A stretch of DNA of 64,000 nt. Origin: PFL35 sp041550515. Its GTDB lineage: Archaea > Thermoplasmatota > E2 > DHVEG-1. Under the pieces are notes generated by a model. The model did no database searches, was not told the origin of the DNA, and saw nothing but the letters and a program-made list of their open reading frames with translations. The position numbers and the translations under genes were made by a program. Each line of letters starts with the position of its first letter. Position 1 is the stretch's first letter. Below, in pieces: positions 17,734-27,400 of this stretch. The DNA is taken from positions 1 to 64,000 of the forward strand of contig JBFEOQ010000004.1 in the NCBI GenBank assembly GCA_041550515.1, read 5' to 3'.

Positions 17734-18840
17734 TCACATATTTAATAGCTTTTTCACCCAAAAATCGCAACCTACAATTTTATGAGTGATAGGAGCAAAC
17801 TTGAAATCCTTAATAGAAACCATAGTGGACAGACCATATGTTTTAATCAGCGGATCCTCACCAATCCATTTATTTTCTTTTAAAACTTGCATGATCCTCA
17901 TCATATCAGCTTTGTAATCATCATAATCCATGTGAACAGAGATCATAACAGCTTCAAATCTTCTACTGGCAAAAAAAACAGTGGAATCACTCATTAATCC
18001 CACGGCTTCATCATTATCCATATTGGGTGGATTACGTGGATCAAATTTAATATGATAAAAGACCAATATTTCAAAACCTAATTTATGGAGATTTGGAAGA
18101 CTAATTCTCCTCACAAGATTGGTTTTATCAAACCTTCGCCTTAAACGAGAAACAGTATGGCGAGATACACCAATCTCACGACCGATATCGCTATCAGCCA
18201 TCTCAGGATAGCTAACCATCATACAGTATACATTCTTCTCTGTATCTGAAAAAACAACGTTTTCAACGTCTTTTAAGCCAAAATCGTGAACATCTCTATC
18301 GTTTTCGAAATACAAACTGAAACTACTATTCAATAATGGGCTAAAGTCGAAAAATCTATAGATACGACTAATTTCAAAAGGAAAAACAACCATATTTGAA
18401 TACTCCTCTTCTAAAAGACCACGACTACCAAAAGTTTGAGTTCTAATATCATTAATTTTACCAATAGTTGCATAATCACGTGAAAGACTCAGGGAAAATC
18501 CTTTATCTTGTTCACCAACTGAAAAAAATATCTCTTCAAAAACCTCAATTGTTTCACCAGTAATTTCAACTCTTTCTCCTAATGGAATCAATGGACTAAA
18601 ATTTGTATAAGTTGCTACAAGCATTTGACAACCCATGTTTTGAAGTCTAGGAATTATAAGCTTTCTAAAATATTCATTGTTATGAAGTCTGTGTCTGATA
18701 GATGTAACCGTTGAATGCTTTAAATTTAGTTTCTCTGAAAGTATTTTGTCGGTGAGATGTGGATACTTCGCAAGTCCATATAGCATTAACTTTTCTTTGT
18801 CAGTTAATTCAACGTTTTTCATCATTATATGAATGAGCAT
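17734..18840 (-). CDS. Transcriptional regulator with two winged-helix domains
   Basis: 368 residues from ATG 18838-18840. Two Lrp/AsnC-like winged helix-turn-helix units are present, the first at about residues 12-62 (LTDKILSEKLNLKHSTVTSIRHRL) and the second at about 196-248 (ADSDIGREIGVSRHTVSRLRRRF). Each is followed by a similar ~130-residue alpha/beta segment, so the protein looks like an internal duplication. An in-frame TTG (18846) and later ATGs (18825, 18822) are alternatives; the ATG at 18840 best matches a leaderless start 25-30 nt from the TATA-like box at 18864-18876. It is divergent from the 22.7-kb array starting at 19025 and is the obvious candidate regulator for it. The ligand is unknown. 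Confidence 0.78.
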   Translation of the reverse strand: MLIHIMMKNVELTDKEKLMLYGLAKYPHLTDKILSEKLNLKHSTVTSIRHRLHNNEYFRKLIIPRLQNMGCQMLVATYTNFSPLIPLGERVEITGETIEVFEEIFFSVGEQDKGFSLSLSRDYATIGKINDIRTQTFGSRGLLEEEYSNMVVFPFEISRIYRFFDFSPLLNSSFSLYFENDRDVHDFGLKDVENVVFSDTEKNVYCMMVSYPEMADSDIGREIGVSRHTVSRLRRRFDKTNLVRRISLPNLHKLGFEILVFYHIKFDPRNPPNMDNDEAVGLMSDSTVFFASRRFEAVMISVHMDYDDYKADMMRIMQVLKENKWIGEDPLIKTYGLSTMVSIKDFKFAPITHKIVGCDFWVKKLLNM

Positions 18841-18863
18841 TTTCAATATAAACCTTTTTCTCG

Positions 18864-18876
18864 TTTTTATAAAAAT
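18864..18876 (-). promoter_or_regulatory. TATA-like promoter element of the divergent regulator
   Basis: On the minus strand this reads as TTATTTTTATAAA-type sequence 25-35 nt before the ATG at 18840, a spacing that fits an archaeal TATA box for a leaderless transcript. The prediction rests on composition and spacing only, in an AT-rich background. Confidence 0.4.
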
Positions 18877-18887
18877 AACTGTCTTTT

Positions 18888-18917
18888 TTATTAATTAGAG
18901 CAACTTTCTTATTAATT
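18888..18917. repeat. Direct repeat TTATTAATT, two copies 21 bp apart
   Basis: The 9-mer TTATTAATT occurs at 18888-18896 and again at 18909-18917, exactly 21 bp start to start, i.e. about two helical turns, so both copies face the same side of DNA. The pair lies between the divergent regulator gene and the large energy-metabolism array, just upstream of the regulator's TATA-like box. It could be an operator for the two-headed winged-helix protein. Chance is possible because the region is very AT-rich. Confidence 0.35.
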
Positions 18918-18973
18918 CTTATCAAATATACGATTTTTTAGAATCACCTTATTATTATGAGATTTTTCCCAAA

Positions 18974-18990
18974 AAGTTTATAATATATTA
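18974..18990 (+). promoter_or_regulatory. TATA-like promoter of the energy-metabolism array
   Basis: AAGTTTATAATATATTA lies about 25-30 nt before a plausible transcript start near 19005-19012, which in turn is just before a strong GGGAGGAGG ribosome-binding site. This is the only clear promoter candidate before the long plus-strand array. It is predicted from composition and spacing only. Confidence 0.45.
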
Positions 18991-19011
18991 AATATATATA
19001 GTTAATACTTT

Positions 19012-19020
19012 GGGAGGAGG
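19012..19020 (+). promoter_or_regulatory. Strong Shine-Dalgarno GGGAGGAGG before the leader ORF
   Basis: GGGAGGAGG is among the strongest ribosome-binding sequences in the window. It is more than 100 nt upstream of the first long gene (ATG 19124) and so cannot serve it. It is placed 4-7 nt before TTG 19025, which opens a 31-codon frame, and this is the main reason to call that small ORF. Confidence 0.6.
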
Positions 19021-19024
19021 CCTT

Positions 19025-19120
19025 TTGGTCCGGCAAATAGTAAAGGATATTATCCATAAAAAGAAAGGATTTACACCATATTTTAAGAGCGAATTATTTA
19101 AGTCATTTTTAAGAGGTTAA
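19025..19120 (+). CDS. 31-residue leader peptide / small protein ahead of the fumarate reductase genes
   Basis: TTG 19025 begins a 31-codon frame (TTG GTC CGG CAA ...) ending in TAA 19118-19120, three bases before the ATG of the iron-sulphur subunit gene. The ribosome-binding site of that next gene (AGAGG) lies inside the last codons of the small ORF, so translation is probably coupled. The peptide is basic (seven Lys, two Arg, one His) and not hydrophobic, so it is not a membrane anchor subunit. It is too short to match to any known family from sequence. It could be a translational leader for the array or a small subunit of the enzyme that follows. Confidence 0.5.
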   Translation: MVRQIVKDIIHKKKGFTPYFKSELFKSFLRG

Positions 19121-19123
19121 AAA

Positions 19124-19879
19124 ATGAGCAAGAAGGAACAGGTTCTATTAGAGGAATCTGAAGTTAAAAAAGCAGAAGATGTTGAAAAAAAAGCTGGAAC
19201 TGTTGAAGTTTTTATCATGGGTAAAAGCTACAAAGTTCCTGCAGGTCTTACTATAATGAAGGCTTTGGAATACGCAGGCTATAGATATGTAAGGGGCTGC
19301 GGTTGCAGAGCTGGTTTTTGTGGTGCATGTTCTACGATTTATAGAATTGAAGATGAGCAAAAACTTGGTTTTGATCTAGCTTGTCAAAAAGTTGTTGAAG
19401 ATAAAATGTATCTTGTTCAACTTCCTTTTGTTCCTGCAACAAAAGCTGAGTATGATATTGAGAAAATTAAGCCAATAGATAGTATTATTTTAGAAATATA
19501 TCCTGAAATTGCTCGATGTGTTTCATGTAACACTTGTTCAAAATCTTGTCCTCAAGATATTGAGGTTATGAAATACATCCAAAGAGCAGTACGTGGTGAA
19601 ATTTCAAAATGCGCTGAGATATCTTTTGACTGTATTCAATGTGGCTTGTGTGCTATGCGATGTCCAGCTGATATTAAGCATTATCATGTTTCTCAACTTG
19701 CACGAAGACTTCGGGGTAAATACCTTGATACAAAATCGAAGAACCTTGCAAAAAGACTGAAAGAAATTGACAATAGAAAATATGATGCAGAAATCGAAAA
19801 AATGATAAAAATGGGTAAAAACGATATTACAGAGATTTACAAGAAAAGAAGGATCGAAGCAGAAGAGGGAGGTGCTTAG
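19124..19879 (+). CDS. Fumarate reductase / succinate dehydrogenase iron-sulphur subunit
   Basis: 251 residues. A plant-type [2Fe-2S] domain comes first (CGCRAGFCGACS near residues 62-73), then two [4Fe-4S]-type cysteine clusters, CVSCNTCSKSCPQD (near 129) and CIQCGLCAMRCPAD (near 168). This is the SdhB/FrdB/TfrB electron-transfer module. It lacks the C-terminal CCG (HdrB-like) domain that defines methanogen thiol:fumarate reductase TfrB, and no SdhC/D membrane anchor gene follows. The second and third clusters both have the full CxxCxxC-x3-CP form, closer to TfrB than to SdhB with its [3Fe-4S] centre. It pairs with the flavoprotein starting 1 nt after its stop codon. Confidence 0.88.
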   Translation: MSKKEQVLLEESEVKKAEDVEKKAGTVEVFIMGKSYKVPAGLTIMKALEYAGYRYVRGCGCRAGFCGACSTIYRIEDEQKLGFDLACQKVVEDKMYLVQLPFVPATKAEYDIEKIKPIDSIILEIYPEIARCVSCNTCSKSCPQDIEVMKYIQRAVRGEISKCAEISFDCIQCGLCAMRCPADIKHYHVSQLARRLRGKYLDTKSKNLAKRLKEIDNRKYDAEIEKMIKMGKNDITEIYKKRRIEAEEGGA

Positions 19880-19880
19880 A

Positions 19881-21527
19881 GTGAAATTGATTGATGGCTA
19901 CCCTGAATACATGAAGAAATCTATAAAACAGGTTGAGAAGAAACGTGAAAAAAATATGTCTGAACCTGTTAAACCAATGTCTCTTAAAGACCGAGAAACG
20001 ATGCTTACAAAATACCACCCAGATTATATGGAAGGGACTAAAAGAGAACTACGTGTCGGTATCGATAAAGGTCAATTGTTATACAACGGTCTGGTTGATC
20101 TCCTTGAAGCAAAACCCGTTTTAGATCCAAAAGATGTTGATCTTAGTAAAATCGATTATGATGTAGATTTGTTAATTATTGGTGGCGGTGGTGCTGGTAC
20201 TGTTGCAGCATTATTTGCTTACGAATCTGGGGTGCTTTTAGACAAAATATTAATTGTTACTAAACTTCGTCATGGCGATGCCAATAGTATGATGGCTCAG
20301 GGTGGCATTCAAGCAGCAGATCGTCCTGAAGACAACCCAGCTTTACATTATTTGGATATCTATGGTGGAGGGCATTTTACGAATAAACCTGAGCTTGCTC
20401 GTGCACTTGCACTTGATGCACCTGGAATAATTAAATGGCACGAGGAATTAGGAGTTATGTATGATCGCCATGAAGACGGTGAATTCCAAGAGTTATCTGG
20501 CGGTGGTACCTGTCGGAATCGTATGCACAGCTGCAAGGATTATTCTGGTATGGAAATTATGCGAAACATCCGGGATCAAGCTAGAAACTTGGAAATTCCT
20601 ACTCTAGAGTTTTCTCCTGTTGCCGAGTTATTATTAGATGATAAAGGACAAGTTGCAGGTGGTATCGCATTCAATCTTGAAACATTTGAATATTATGTAA
20701 TACGCGCAAAAGCAACAATTCTTGCGACTGGTGGTAGTGGCAGATTACATTTAGCAAATTATCCAACAACAAACCACTATGGTGCCACTGGCGATGGATT
20801 AATTATGGCTTATCATGCAGGAGCAAATTTACTTGATTTAGATACAATTCAAATCCATCCAACAGGTGATGCATTTCCAGAACCTCTTGTTGGAATACTT
20901 TCAACAGAAAAAATCAGAGGATTAGGTGCAATACCAATAAACAAAAACGGTGATCCATTTGTTTTCCCACTTGAACCTCGTGATGTTGAGTCCGCATCTT
21001 TTATAAAAGAATGCAAAGAAAATCGTGGTATTGTTACACCAACAGGAATGCCAGGTGTGTGGCTTGATTCACCTATGATTAACATCATTCATGGTGAAGG
21101 AACAATAGAAACAAAACTAGCTGGTGAAGTTCGAAAGTTCAAGCGATTTGGAATCGATATGACAAAACAACCAATTTTGGTTTACCCTACACTTCACTAT
21201 CAGAATGGCGGAATTGAAATAAATGAAAAAACTGAGACAAGATTACCGGGATTGTTTGCAGCTGGAGAAGTTACAGGTGGCGTACATGGAAAAAACCGAT
21301 TGATGGGAAATTCCCTGCTTGATTTCAATGTATTTGGTCGAAGATCTGGAATTTATGCGGCTAAATATATCAAAAAAGCTAAAGTTGGAAAATTAACACT
21401 TAATCATCTAGATAAATATAATAAAATGCTTGAGGAAGCAAAAATAAAACCAAAGAAAACAGCGCCGATAATTTTACCTGAATATCGTGGTGAAAAGACA
21501 ATTGCTCGAGCATTGGATATATTCTAA
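19881..21527 (+). CDS. Fumarate reductase / succinate dehydrogenase flavoprotein subunit
   Basis: 548 residues. A ~90-residue N-terminal extension is followed by the FAD-binding Rossmann motif LIIGGGGAGTVAAL (about residues 99-112), then AQGGIQAAD, the substrate-pocket TIQIHPTGDA, and the catalytic/FAD region GGVHGKNRLMGNSLLDFNVFGRRSG near 475. These fit the SdhA/FrdA/TfrA family with a covalent or non-covalent FAD; the direction is not decidable from sequence. L-aspartate oxidase is a related alternative but is unlikely beside an SdhB-type partner. GTG 19881 is used as the start because GAGGGAGG is correctly spaced for it; GTG 19872 overlaps that site. Confidence 0.88.
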   Translation: MKLIDGYPEYMKKSIKQVEKKREKNMSEPVKPMSLKDRETMLTKYHPDYMEGTKRELRVGIDKGQLLYNGLVDLLEAKPVLDPKDVDLSKIDYDVDLLIIGGGGAGTVAALFAYESGVLLDKILIVTKLRHGDANSMMAQGGIQAADRPEDNPALHYLDIYGGGHFTNKPELARALALDAPGIIKWHEELGVMYDRHEDGEFQELSGGGTCRNRMHSCKDYSGMEIMRNIRDQARNLEIPTLEFSPVAELLLDDKGQVAGGIAFNLETFEYYVIRAKATILATGGSGRLHLANYPTTNHYGATGDGLIMAYHAGANLLDLDTIQIHPTGDAFPEPLVGILSTEKIRGLGAIPINKNGDPFVFPLEPRDVESASFIKECKENRGIVTPTGMPGVWLDSPMINIIHGEGTIETKLAGEVRKFKRFGIDMTKQPILVYPTLHYQNGGIEINEKTETRLPGLFAAGEVTGGVHGKNRLMGNSLLDFNVFGRRSGIYAAKYIKKAKVGKLTLNHLDKYNKMLEEAKIKPKKTAPIILPEYRGEKTIARALDIF

Positions 21528-21542
21528 AAATGGTGTAATAAA

Positions 21543-21803
21543 ATGATTGAAGTAAAAGACGACTGGTGTAAAGGATGCAACATCTGCATAGATCGATGTC
21601 CCGTCGGTGCTTTGGAAGAATCTGATAGATTAAACAAAAAAGGGATTCGTCCACCTCAATTGAAAAAAGAAAATGAATGTAATTACTGCAGATACTGTGA
21701 GCTCATATGCCCAGATCTAGCACTGGCTGTAGTTGTAGATAAAGAAGTTAAAAAAGTTGAGAAAAAAATTCTACTAAGCCCGTTAGGAGGGAAAAAGAAA
21801 TGA
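21543..21803 (+). CDS. korD: 2-oxoglutarate:ferredoxin oxidoreductase, delta (ferredoxin) subunit
   Basis: 86 residues with two [4Fe-4S] motifs, CKGCNICIDRCP near residue 11 and CNYCRYCELICPD near residue 42. It carries electrons out of the KorAB active site. The 4-nt overlap with korA and the gene order D-A-B-C match archaeal 2-oxoglutarate oxidoreductases. It starts at ATG 21543, 15 nt after the flavoprotein stop codon. Confidence 0.9.
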   Translation: MIEVKDDWCKGCNICIDRCPVGALEESDRLNKKGIRPPQLKKENECNYCRYCELICPDLALAVVVDKEVKKVEKKILLSPLGGKKK

Positions 21804-22981
21804 AAGTTGAACGAGATCCTAAAAGGATACGCGAAGTTTTAGGAAAAAAAGTACAATTTATTCTAGGAGATATGGCCTGTGTTTATGGAGGACTTCTTGC
21901 AGGAGTCTCATTTTTTGGAGGATATCCAATAACTCCTGCGTCTGAAGTTGCTGAGGGAATGGCACGAAGGCTTCCAAGAATAGGTGGCACATATATTCAG
22001 ATGGAAGACGAAATTGGAAGTATTGCTGCAGTTATTGGTGCTGCATGGGGCGGGGCAAAATCAATGACAGCAACATCGGGTCCAGGTTTTTCTCTTATGA
22101 TGGAAAACTATGGGTTTGCCTTTATGACTGAAACTCCTTGCGTAATAGTCAATGTTCAACGAACTGGCCCATCAACTGGACAACCAACACTTGGAGCACA
22201 AGGTGATATGATGCAAGCTCGATGGGGGACACATGGTGATTATGAAGCCATTGCATTTGCACCAAGTACTGTTCAAGAATGTATGGATTTTACAATTGAC
22301 GCATTTAATCTTTCAGAGAAATATCGCACCCCTACATTGGTAATGACTGATGGAGAAGTAGGACACCTTAGGGAGAGAATTGTTATTCCTGACGAAAAAG
22401 ACTTGAAAATAATTGATAGAGTAACAGCAACAATTGATAAAAAGAAGTATATTCCATTCACTGAATCTCAAACTCGAAAAAGTAAGGTTCCTGATTTTGC
22501 AACTTTTGGTACAGGTTATCGTACATATGTTACAGGTCTTACTCATAACGAAAAAGGCTTTCCGGCAACGGATAAACAACCAGATCATGAACGACTTGTT
22601 AAAAGGATTACATCAAAAATCACTGATGATGCTGATAAACTTGTCATTGTAGAGACATTGAATCTTGATGATGCAGACATTGCTTTTGTAACATATGGTG
22701 CGACAGCTAGACCAGCGGAGTCAGCAATGGAAATAGGTAGAAAGAATGGTATAAAAGTTGGTCTTTTTCGTCTTAAACTTGTTTGGCCATTCCCTGAAAA
22801 AGAGATAGCTAAACTGGCAAAAAAAGTAGATAAAATAATTGTGCCAGAAATGAACCTCGGTCAAATAGTCCATCCAGTTCGTGAGGCTGCTTGTGGTAAT
22901 TGTGAAGTTATTTCAGCGCCAAAAATTGGTGGAGAAATGCACATTCCAAATGAACTTTTAAAATATCTGGAGGGAAAATAA
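21800..22981 (+). CDS. korA: 2-oxoglutarate:ferredoxin oxidoreductase, alpha subunit
   Basis: 393 residues. YPITPASEVAEGMARRLP is the KorA form of the TPP-domain motif, and NVQRTGPSTGQPTLGAQGD is the strong KorA signature that separates it from PorA. The enzyme oxidatively decarboxylates 2-oxoglutarate to succinyl-CoA with reduction of ferredoxin, or runs backwards in a reductive TCA route. The product succinyl-CoA is the substrate of SucCD encoded at 15742-17715. Confidence 0.92.
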   Translation: MKVERDPKRIREVLGKKVQFILGDMACVYGGLLAGVSFFGGYPITPASEVAEGMARRLPRIGGTYIQMEDEIGSIAAVIGAAWGGAKSMTATSGPGFSLMMENYGFAFMTETPCVIVNVQRTGPSTGQPTLGAQGDMMQARWGTHGDYEAIAFAPSTVQECMDFTIDAFNLSEKYRTPTLVMTDGEVGHLRERIVIPDEKDLKIIDRVTATIDKKKYIPFTESQTRKSKVPDFATFGTGYRTYVTGLTHNEKGFPATDKQPDHERLVKRITSKITDDADKLVIVETLNLDDADIAFVTYGATARPAESAMEIGRKNGIKVGLFRLKLVWPFPEKEIAKLAKKVDKIIVPEMNLGQIVHPVREAACGNCEVISAPKIGGEMHIPNELLKYLEGK

Positions 22982-22982
22982 G

Positions 22983-23873
22983 ATGGTAGAAATAAAAACC
23001 GCTGAGGAATTAAATAAAAAATTTCTCAGAGAGGGTATGTGGCCTACTATTTTCTGTAATGGTTGCGGCCATGGAGTGGTATTGGAATACACTTTCTGGG
23101 CATTGGAAGAATTAGGTTGGGATATGAACAAAGTCATCTTTGCTTCAGGTATTGGATGTTCATCTAGGCTTCCGGGTTATATCAACGCAGATGGTTTGCA
23201 TACAACACATGGAAGAGCAATTGCTTTTGCAACTGGTATAAAAGCAGCAAATCCTGATTTTAATATTATTGTTTTCACAGGTGATGGTGATTGCTCAGGG
23301 ATTGGTGGTAACCATTTTATTCATGCAGCCAGACGTAACATTGACATAACCGTTATTATGATTAATAATTTCATTTATGGAATGACCGGTGGTCAATTAG
23401 CACCAACAGCACCGCTTGGGAGTATTGCAACAACTGCTCCATATGGAAATATTGAGCATCCTTTTGATATATGTGAACTTGCAAAAGCCCTTGGTGCAAA
23501 TTATGTAGCTAGATGGCCTGTTTCTCACCCGTATCAGCCTATAAAATCAGTAAAAGAAGGACTACAAAAGAAAGGTTTTTCCTTATTGGAGTTCCTTGCA
23601 CCTTGCCCAACAGCATATGGACGACGAAACAAACTTGGAGATATCAAAAAACATTGGGCTTGGTATGACGATAACACCATCTTGATCGAGGATTATCAAA
23701 AAATTATGAACTATGGATCTGAAAAAGAAAAAGAACAAATAAAAGACAAAATGCAAATCGGTGTTTTCCAAGATATCCAGAAATCTGGATTTTTTGAAGA
23801 ATATGAAAAACTTGTGGATAGATTACAATCAAAAGAAAAAAAATCAGATAAAGCCAAAGGAGATAAAAAATGA
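22983..23873 (+). CDS. korB: 2-oxoglutarate:ferredoxin oxidoreductase, beta subunit
   Basis: 296 residues. FCNGCGHGVVLEY (near residue 20) and ASGIGCSSRLPGY carry the cluster and TPP contacts, and TGDGDCSGIGGNHFIHAARRN ... MINNFIYGMTGGQ is the TPP/Mg2+ motif. The KorB form is clear (GIGCSSR and YGMTGGQ). A charged tail of about 25 residues rich in Lys and Glu ends the protein. It overlaps korC by 4 nt. Confidence 0.92.
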   Translation: MVEIKTAEELNKKFLREGMWPTIFCNGCGHGVVLEYTFWALEELGWDMNKVIFASGIGCSSRLPGYINADGLHTTHGRAIAFATGIKAANPDFNIIVFTGDGDCSGIGGNHFIHAARRNIDITVIMINNFIYGMTGGQLAPTAPLGSIATTAPYGNIEHPFDICELAKALGANYVARWPVSHPYQPIKSVKEGLQKKGFSLLEFLAPCPTAYGRRNKLGDIKKHWAWYDDNTILIEDYQKIMNYGSEKEKEQIKDKMQIGVFQDIQKSGFFEEYEKLVDRLQSKEKKSDKAKGDKK

Positions 23874-24412
23874 AAAAAGAAATTAGAATCTGCGGTTTCG
23901 GAGGACAGGGAGTAATTCTTTCAGGTTTTATTATTGGAAAAGCCGCCTCGGTTTTTATGGATTATAACGCAGTACAGAGCCAATCTTATGGGCCAGAAGC
24001 TCGTGGCGGAGCTGCTCGATCAGAAGTAATTGTATCTGATGAAAAAATTGGATATCCTCGGCCTCTTGGTGTTGATCTTCTTGTTGCTATGTCACAGGAA
24101 TCGTTTGATTCCTACCGTCATGATGTTACTAAGAATACCAAAATTGTTGTTGATCCAGATCTAGTAAAAAAACATGACATTGGTCAACCGGTTTACAAAG
24201 TTCATGCTCAACAAATAGCTGAAAGCCTGGGAAACAAAATTGTTACAAATATTGTAATGGTAGGAGCATCAATGGCGATATTTGGATTATTAGATTTGGA
24301 AGCAGTCAAAAAATCTGTTCTTGATAGTGTCCCAAAAAGGTTTATTGATCTTAACGAAAAAGCTTTTGAAAAAGGAGTTGAGGCCGGGAAGAATGCCCTT
24401 AAAGACGTATAA
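23870..24412 (+). CDS. korC: 2-oxoglutarate:ferredoxin oxidoreductase, gamma subunit
   Basis: 180 residues of the POR/KOR gamma fold. The opening RICGFGGQGVILSGFIIGKAA and the QSYGPEARGGAARSEV element are diagnostic. It completes korDABC. The next gene, a double HdrA, begins inside its last 20 bases, a tight link that puts the ferredoxin-reducing KOR and the bifurcating Hdr proteins in one transcript. Confidence 0.91.
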   Translation: MKKEIRICGFGGQGVILSGFIIGKAASVFMDYNAVQSQSYGPEARGGAARSEVIVSDEKIGYPRPLGVDLLVAMSQESFDSYRHDVTKNTKIVVDPDLVKKHDIGQPVYKVHAQQIAESLGNKIVTNIVMVGASMAIFGLLDLEAVKKSVLDSVPKRFIDLNEKAFEKGVEAGKNALKDV

Positions 24413-27400
24413 TAAGAAAATAGACCATGGTCTTGGTATTCCCCTAGAGGATGATTATTTCTATGATGAACCAGAAGAAATTATAGAAAACAAAGAAGCA
24501 CCACAACTTGAAAGTATAATCAAAACTTTAACTCAAAGAGCTGAAAAAGTAAAAAAACGTGTTATTGACACCGATGTTCTTATCGTAGGAGCCGGAATTT
24601 CTGGGATGCAAGCAGCACTTGACATTGCAGACAAGGGATATAAAGTTGTAATAATCGACAAAACATCAACTATTGGCGGAGCGATGGTAAAACTTGATAA
24701 AACATTTCCCACAAATGATTGTTCGATTTGTACAGCTGCACCTAAAATGGTTGAACTTTCACGTCATCCAAATATTGAACTTATCACATATGCAGGAATA
24801 AACAGTCTTGATGGTAAGCCTGGTAAATTCAAAGCAAGCATTTGGCGAAAAAGCAAATATGTTGATCCTGATAAATGTACAGGATGTGATGACTGTGCAG
24901 AAGTTTGTCCGGTTGATGTTGTAAATCCTTTTGATGAAAAACTTTCAACAAGAAAAGCAATCTATATTGAATTTCCACAAGCTGTACCAATTATCTACAC
25001 AATCGATTATGACAACTGTATTGGTTGTGGTTCATGTGACCGAGTCTGCGAACCAGAAGCTATTTCATTTTTAGAAAAATCTGAAGATATCCAGGTAAAC
25101 GCCGGAAGTGTAATTCTTGCAACTGGCTTTGAACTATTTGAACCAATTGAAATGCGCAAGGAATATGGTTACGGAAAATATGACAATGTAATTACTGCGC
25201 TTCAATTCGAGAGAATTCTTTCATCATTTGGTCCTACTGAAGGAAAAGTTAAACGTCCATCAGATGCAAAAACGCCGAAGAGTATCGGTTGGATTCAATG
25301 TGTAGGATCGCGCAGTGAGCAACAAGGTTTTCCATATTGTTCACGAGTATGTTGTATGTATGCAACAAAAGAAGCATCAATTGCTAAAGAAGCAAACCCG
25401 AATATAGATATTAATATCTATTATATGGATATACGCGCGTATGGTAAAGACTTCCAGCAATACTATGATCATGCCAAAGACTTAGGAATAAAATACATTC
25501 GCGGAAGACCTTCATCTGTTTATGAAAATAAGGATAAAAGCATCACTATTAAATACAAAGATACACTCACAGGGGAAGTAAAAGAAGATACAGTAGATAT
25601 GCTTGTTTTATCAACTGCGATAAAACCAAATGAGGAAAACAAAAGACTAGGGGAAGCTCTTGGAATTGAAGTAGATGAAAATGGTTTCTTTAAACAACAA
25701 GACCTATTAACTGATCCAATTCAATCTTCCAGAGATGGAGTATTTCTTGCAGGTTGTATTCAAGGTCCAAAGGATATTCCTGATAGCGTATCAATGGCTA
25801 GCGGGGCTGCAGCAAAAGCAGTAGCACCAATAAAGGATCATGAGAAACACATTGGTAAGGAATTTCCACCAGAAAAAAATGTTGCTGGTGAGAAACCTCG
25901 TATTGGTGTGTTTGTTTGTCATTGTGGTAAAAACATAGCAAATTATCTTGATGTTAAAAAGGTAACTGAGGAGACAAAAAAACTTCCAAACGTTGAACAT
26001 GCTGAGCACATTATGTTTGTTTGTTCTGAGGATAGCTGTAAAAAAATCAAGGAAGCAATTGAACAGAAAAAACTGAACAGAATTATTGTTGCTGCTTGCT
26101 CACCACGTACTCATGGTGGTCTATTTATGGATACTCTCATGGAGGCAGGTTTGAACAAGTATCTTTTTGAAATGGCAAACATCCGTAATCATTGTTCATG
26201 GGTTCATTCAGATGATTGGGATGCAGCCACAGATAAAGCGATAAAGCTAGTTAGATCATCAGTTGCAAAATCAAGAGGACTGGAAGCACTTTCAGAAGAA
26301 GAATTTTCAGTTTACCCTGCCACTTTAATTATTGGTGGCGGAATATCTGGAATGAAAGCTTCACTTGCCCTTGCTGATATGGGTATTAAATCTATTATTA
26401 TAGAAAAAGAAAAACAACTTGGTGGGAGACTCACAAATCTTCATTCAATGTTTCCATCTGATAAAAAAACTGAAGACATTCTTAACCCTATAATTAACAA
26501 AATTAAAAAGAACAAGTTAATCTCGGTTATGACTGACTCAGAGCTTGACGAACTTGAAGGATACATTGGAAATTACAAAGGAAAAATCAAACAAAAAGGA
26601 AAAACCAAAGAAATTGAATTTGGAACAATAATAGTGGCAACAGGTTTTAGAGAAATTGATTTAAAAGGCAGATATGAGTATGGTAAAAACGAAAACATAC
26701 TTTCTCAAACTGAACTTGAAACAAAACTAAAAACTAACAAGTTAAAGGAACCAAAAAATGTAGTAATCATTAACTGTGCAGGCGCAATGGATGAAGAGCG
26801 CCCCTATTGTTGCAGAGTTGGTTGCGGGGTAGCTATAAAAAATGCAAAACTTATAAGCCAAAAATATCCGAAATCCAAAATTTACATGCTATATCGTGAT
26901 ATGAGAGTTTTTGGAAAAGAGGAAGAAGAATATTATGCTGATGTTTTAAAGAAACATCATGTAACAATGATTCGTTATCCAGGTGATAAAAAACCTGAGG
27001 TAATTCTTAATAAAAAAGATCCTAAAAAGGGTTCTGTATCTGTAATGGTTTATGATGATATTCTCAACGAAGAAATGATACTACCTGCTGATTTATTGGT
27101 TTTAACTGTGAACACTGAAGGCGGAGCAGAAACTGAGAAACTTAAAAATATGTTGAAAGTGCCTGTTGACTCTGCTGGTTTCTTTATAGAAACACATGCA
27201 AAAATCAAACCACTTGATTTCTCAACATCTGGTGTTTACATGTGCGGTGCAGCACATTATCCAAAAAATCTCGTTGATTCAATTGCACAAGCAGAGGGAG
27301 CTGCATCTCGTGCAGCAATTCCAATTGCTCAAGAAAGAATGAAAGGAGAAGGAATTGTCTCAGAGGTTATTGAAGATCTTTGTAGAGGCTGTGGACTTTG

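Noticed and set aside
24321..24392. Upstream start of the double HdrA inside korC
   Set aside because: It would use 24 extra residues encoded deep in korC without an SD; ATG 24393 has a good site and the N terminus downstream is a plausible linker.
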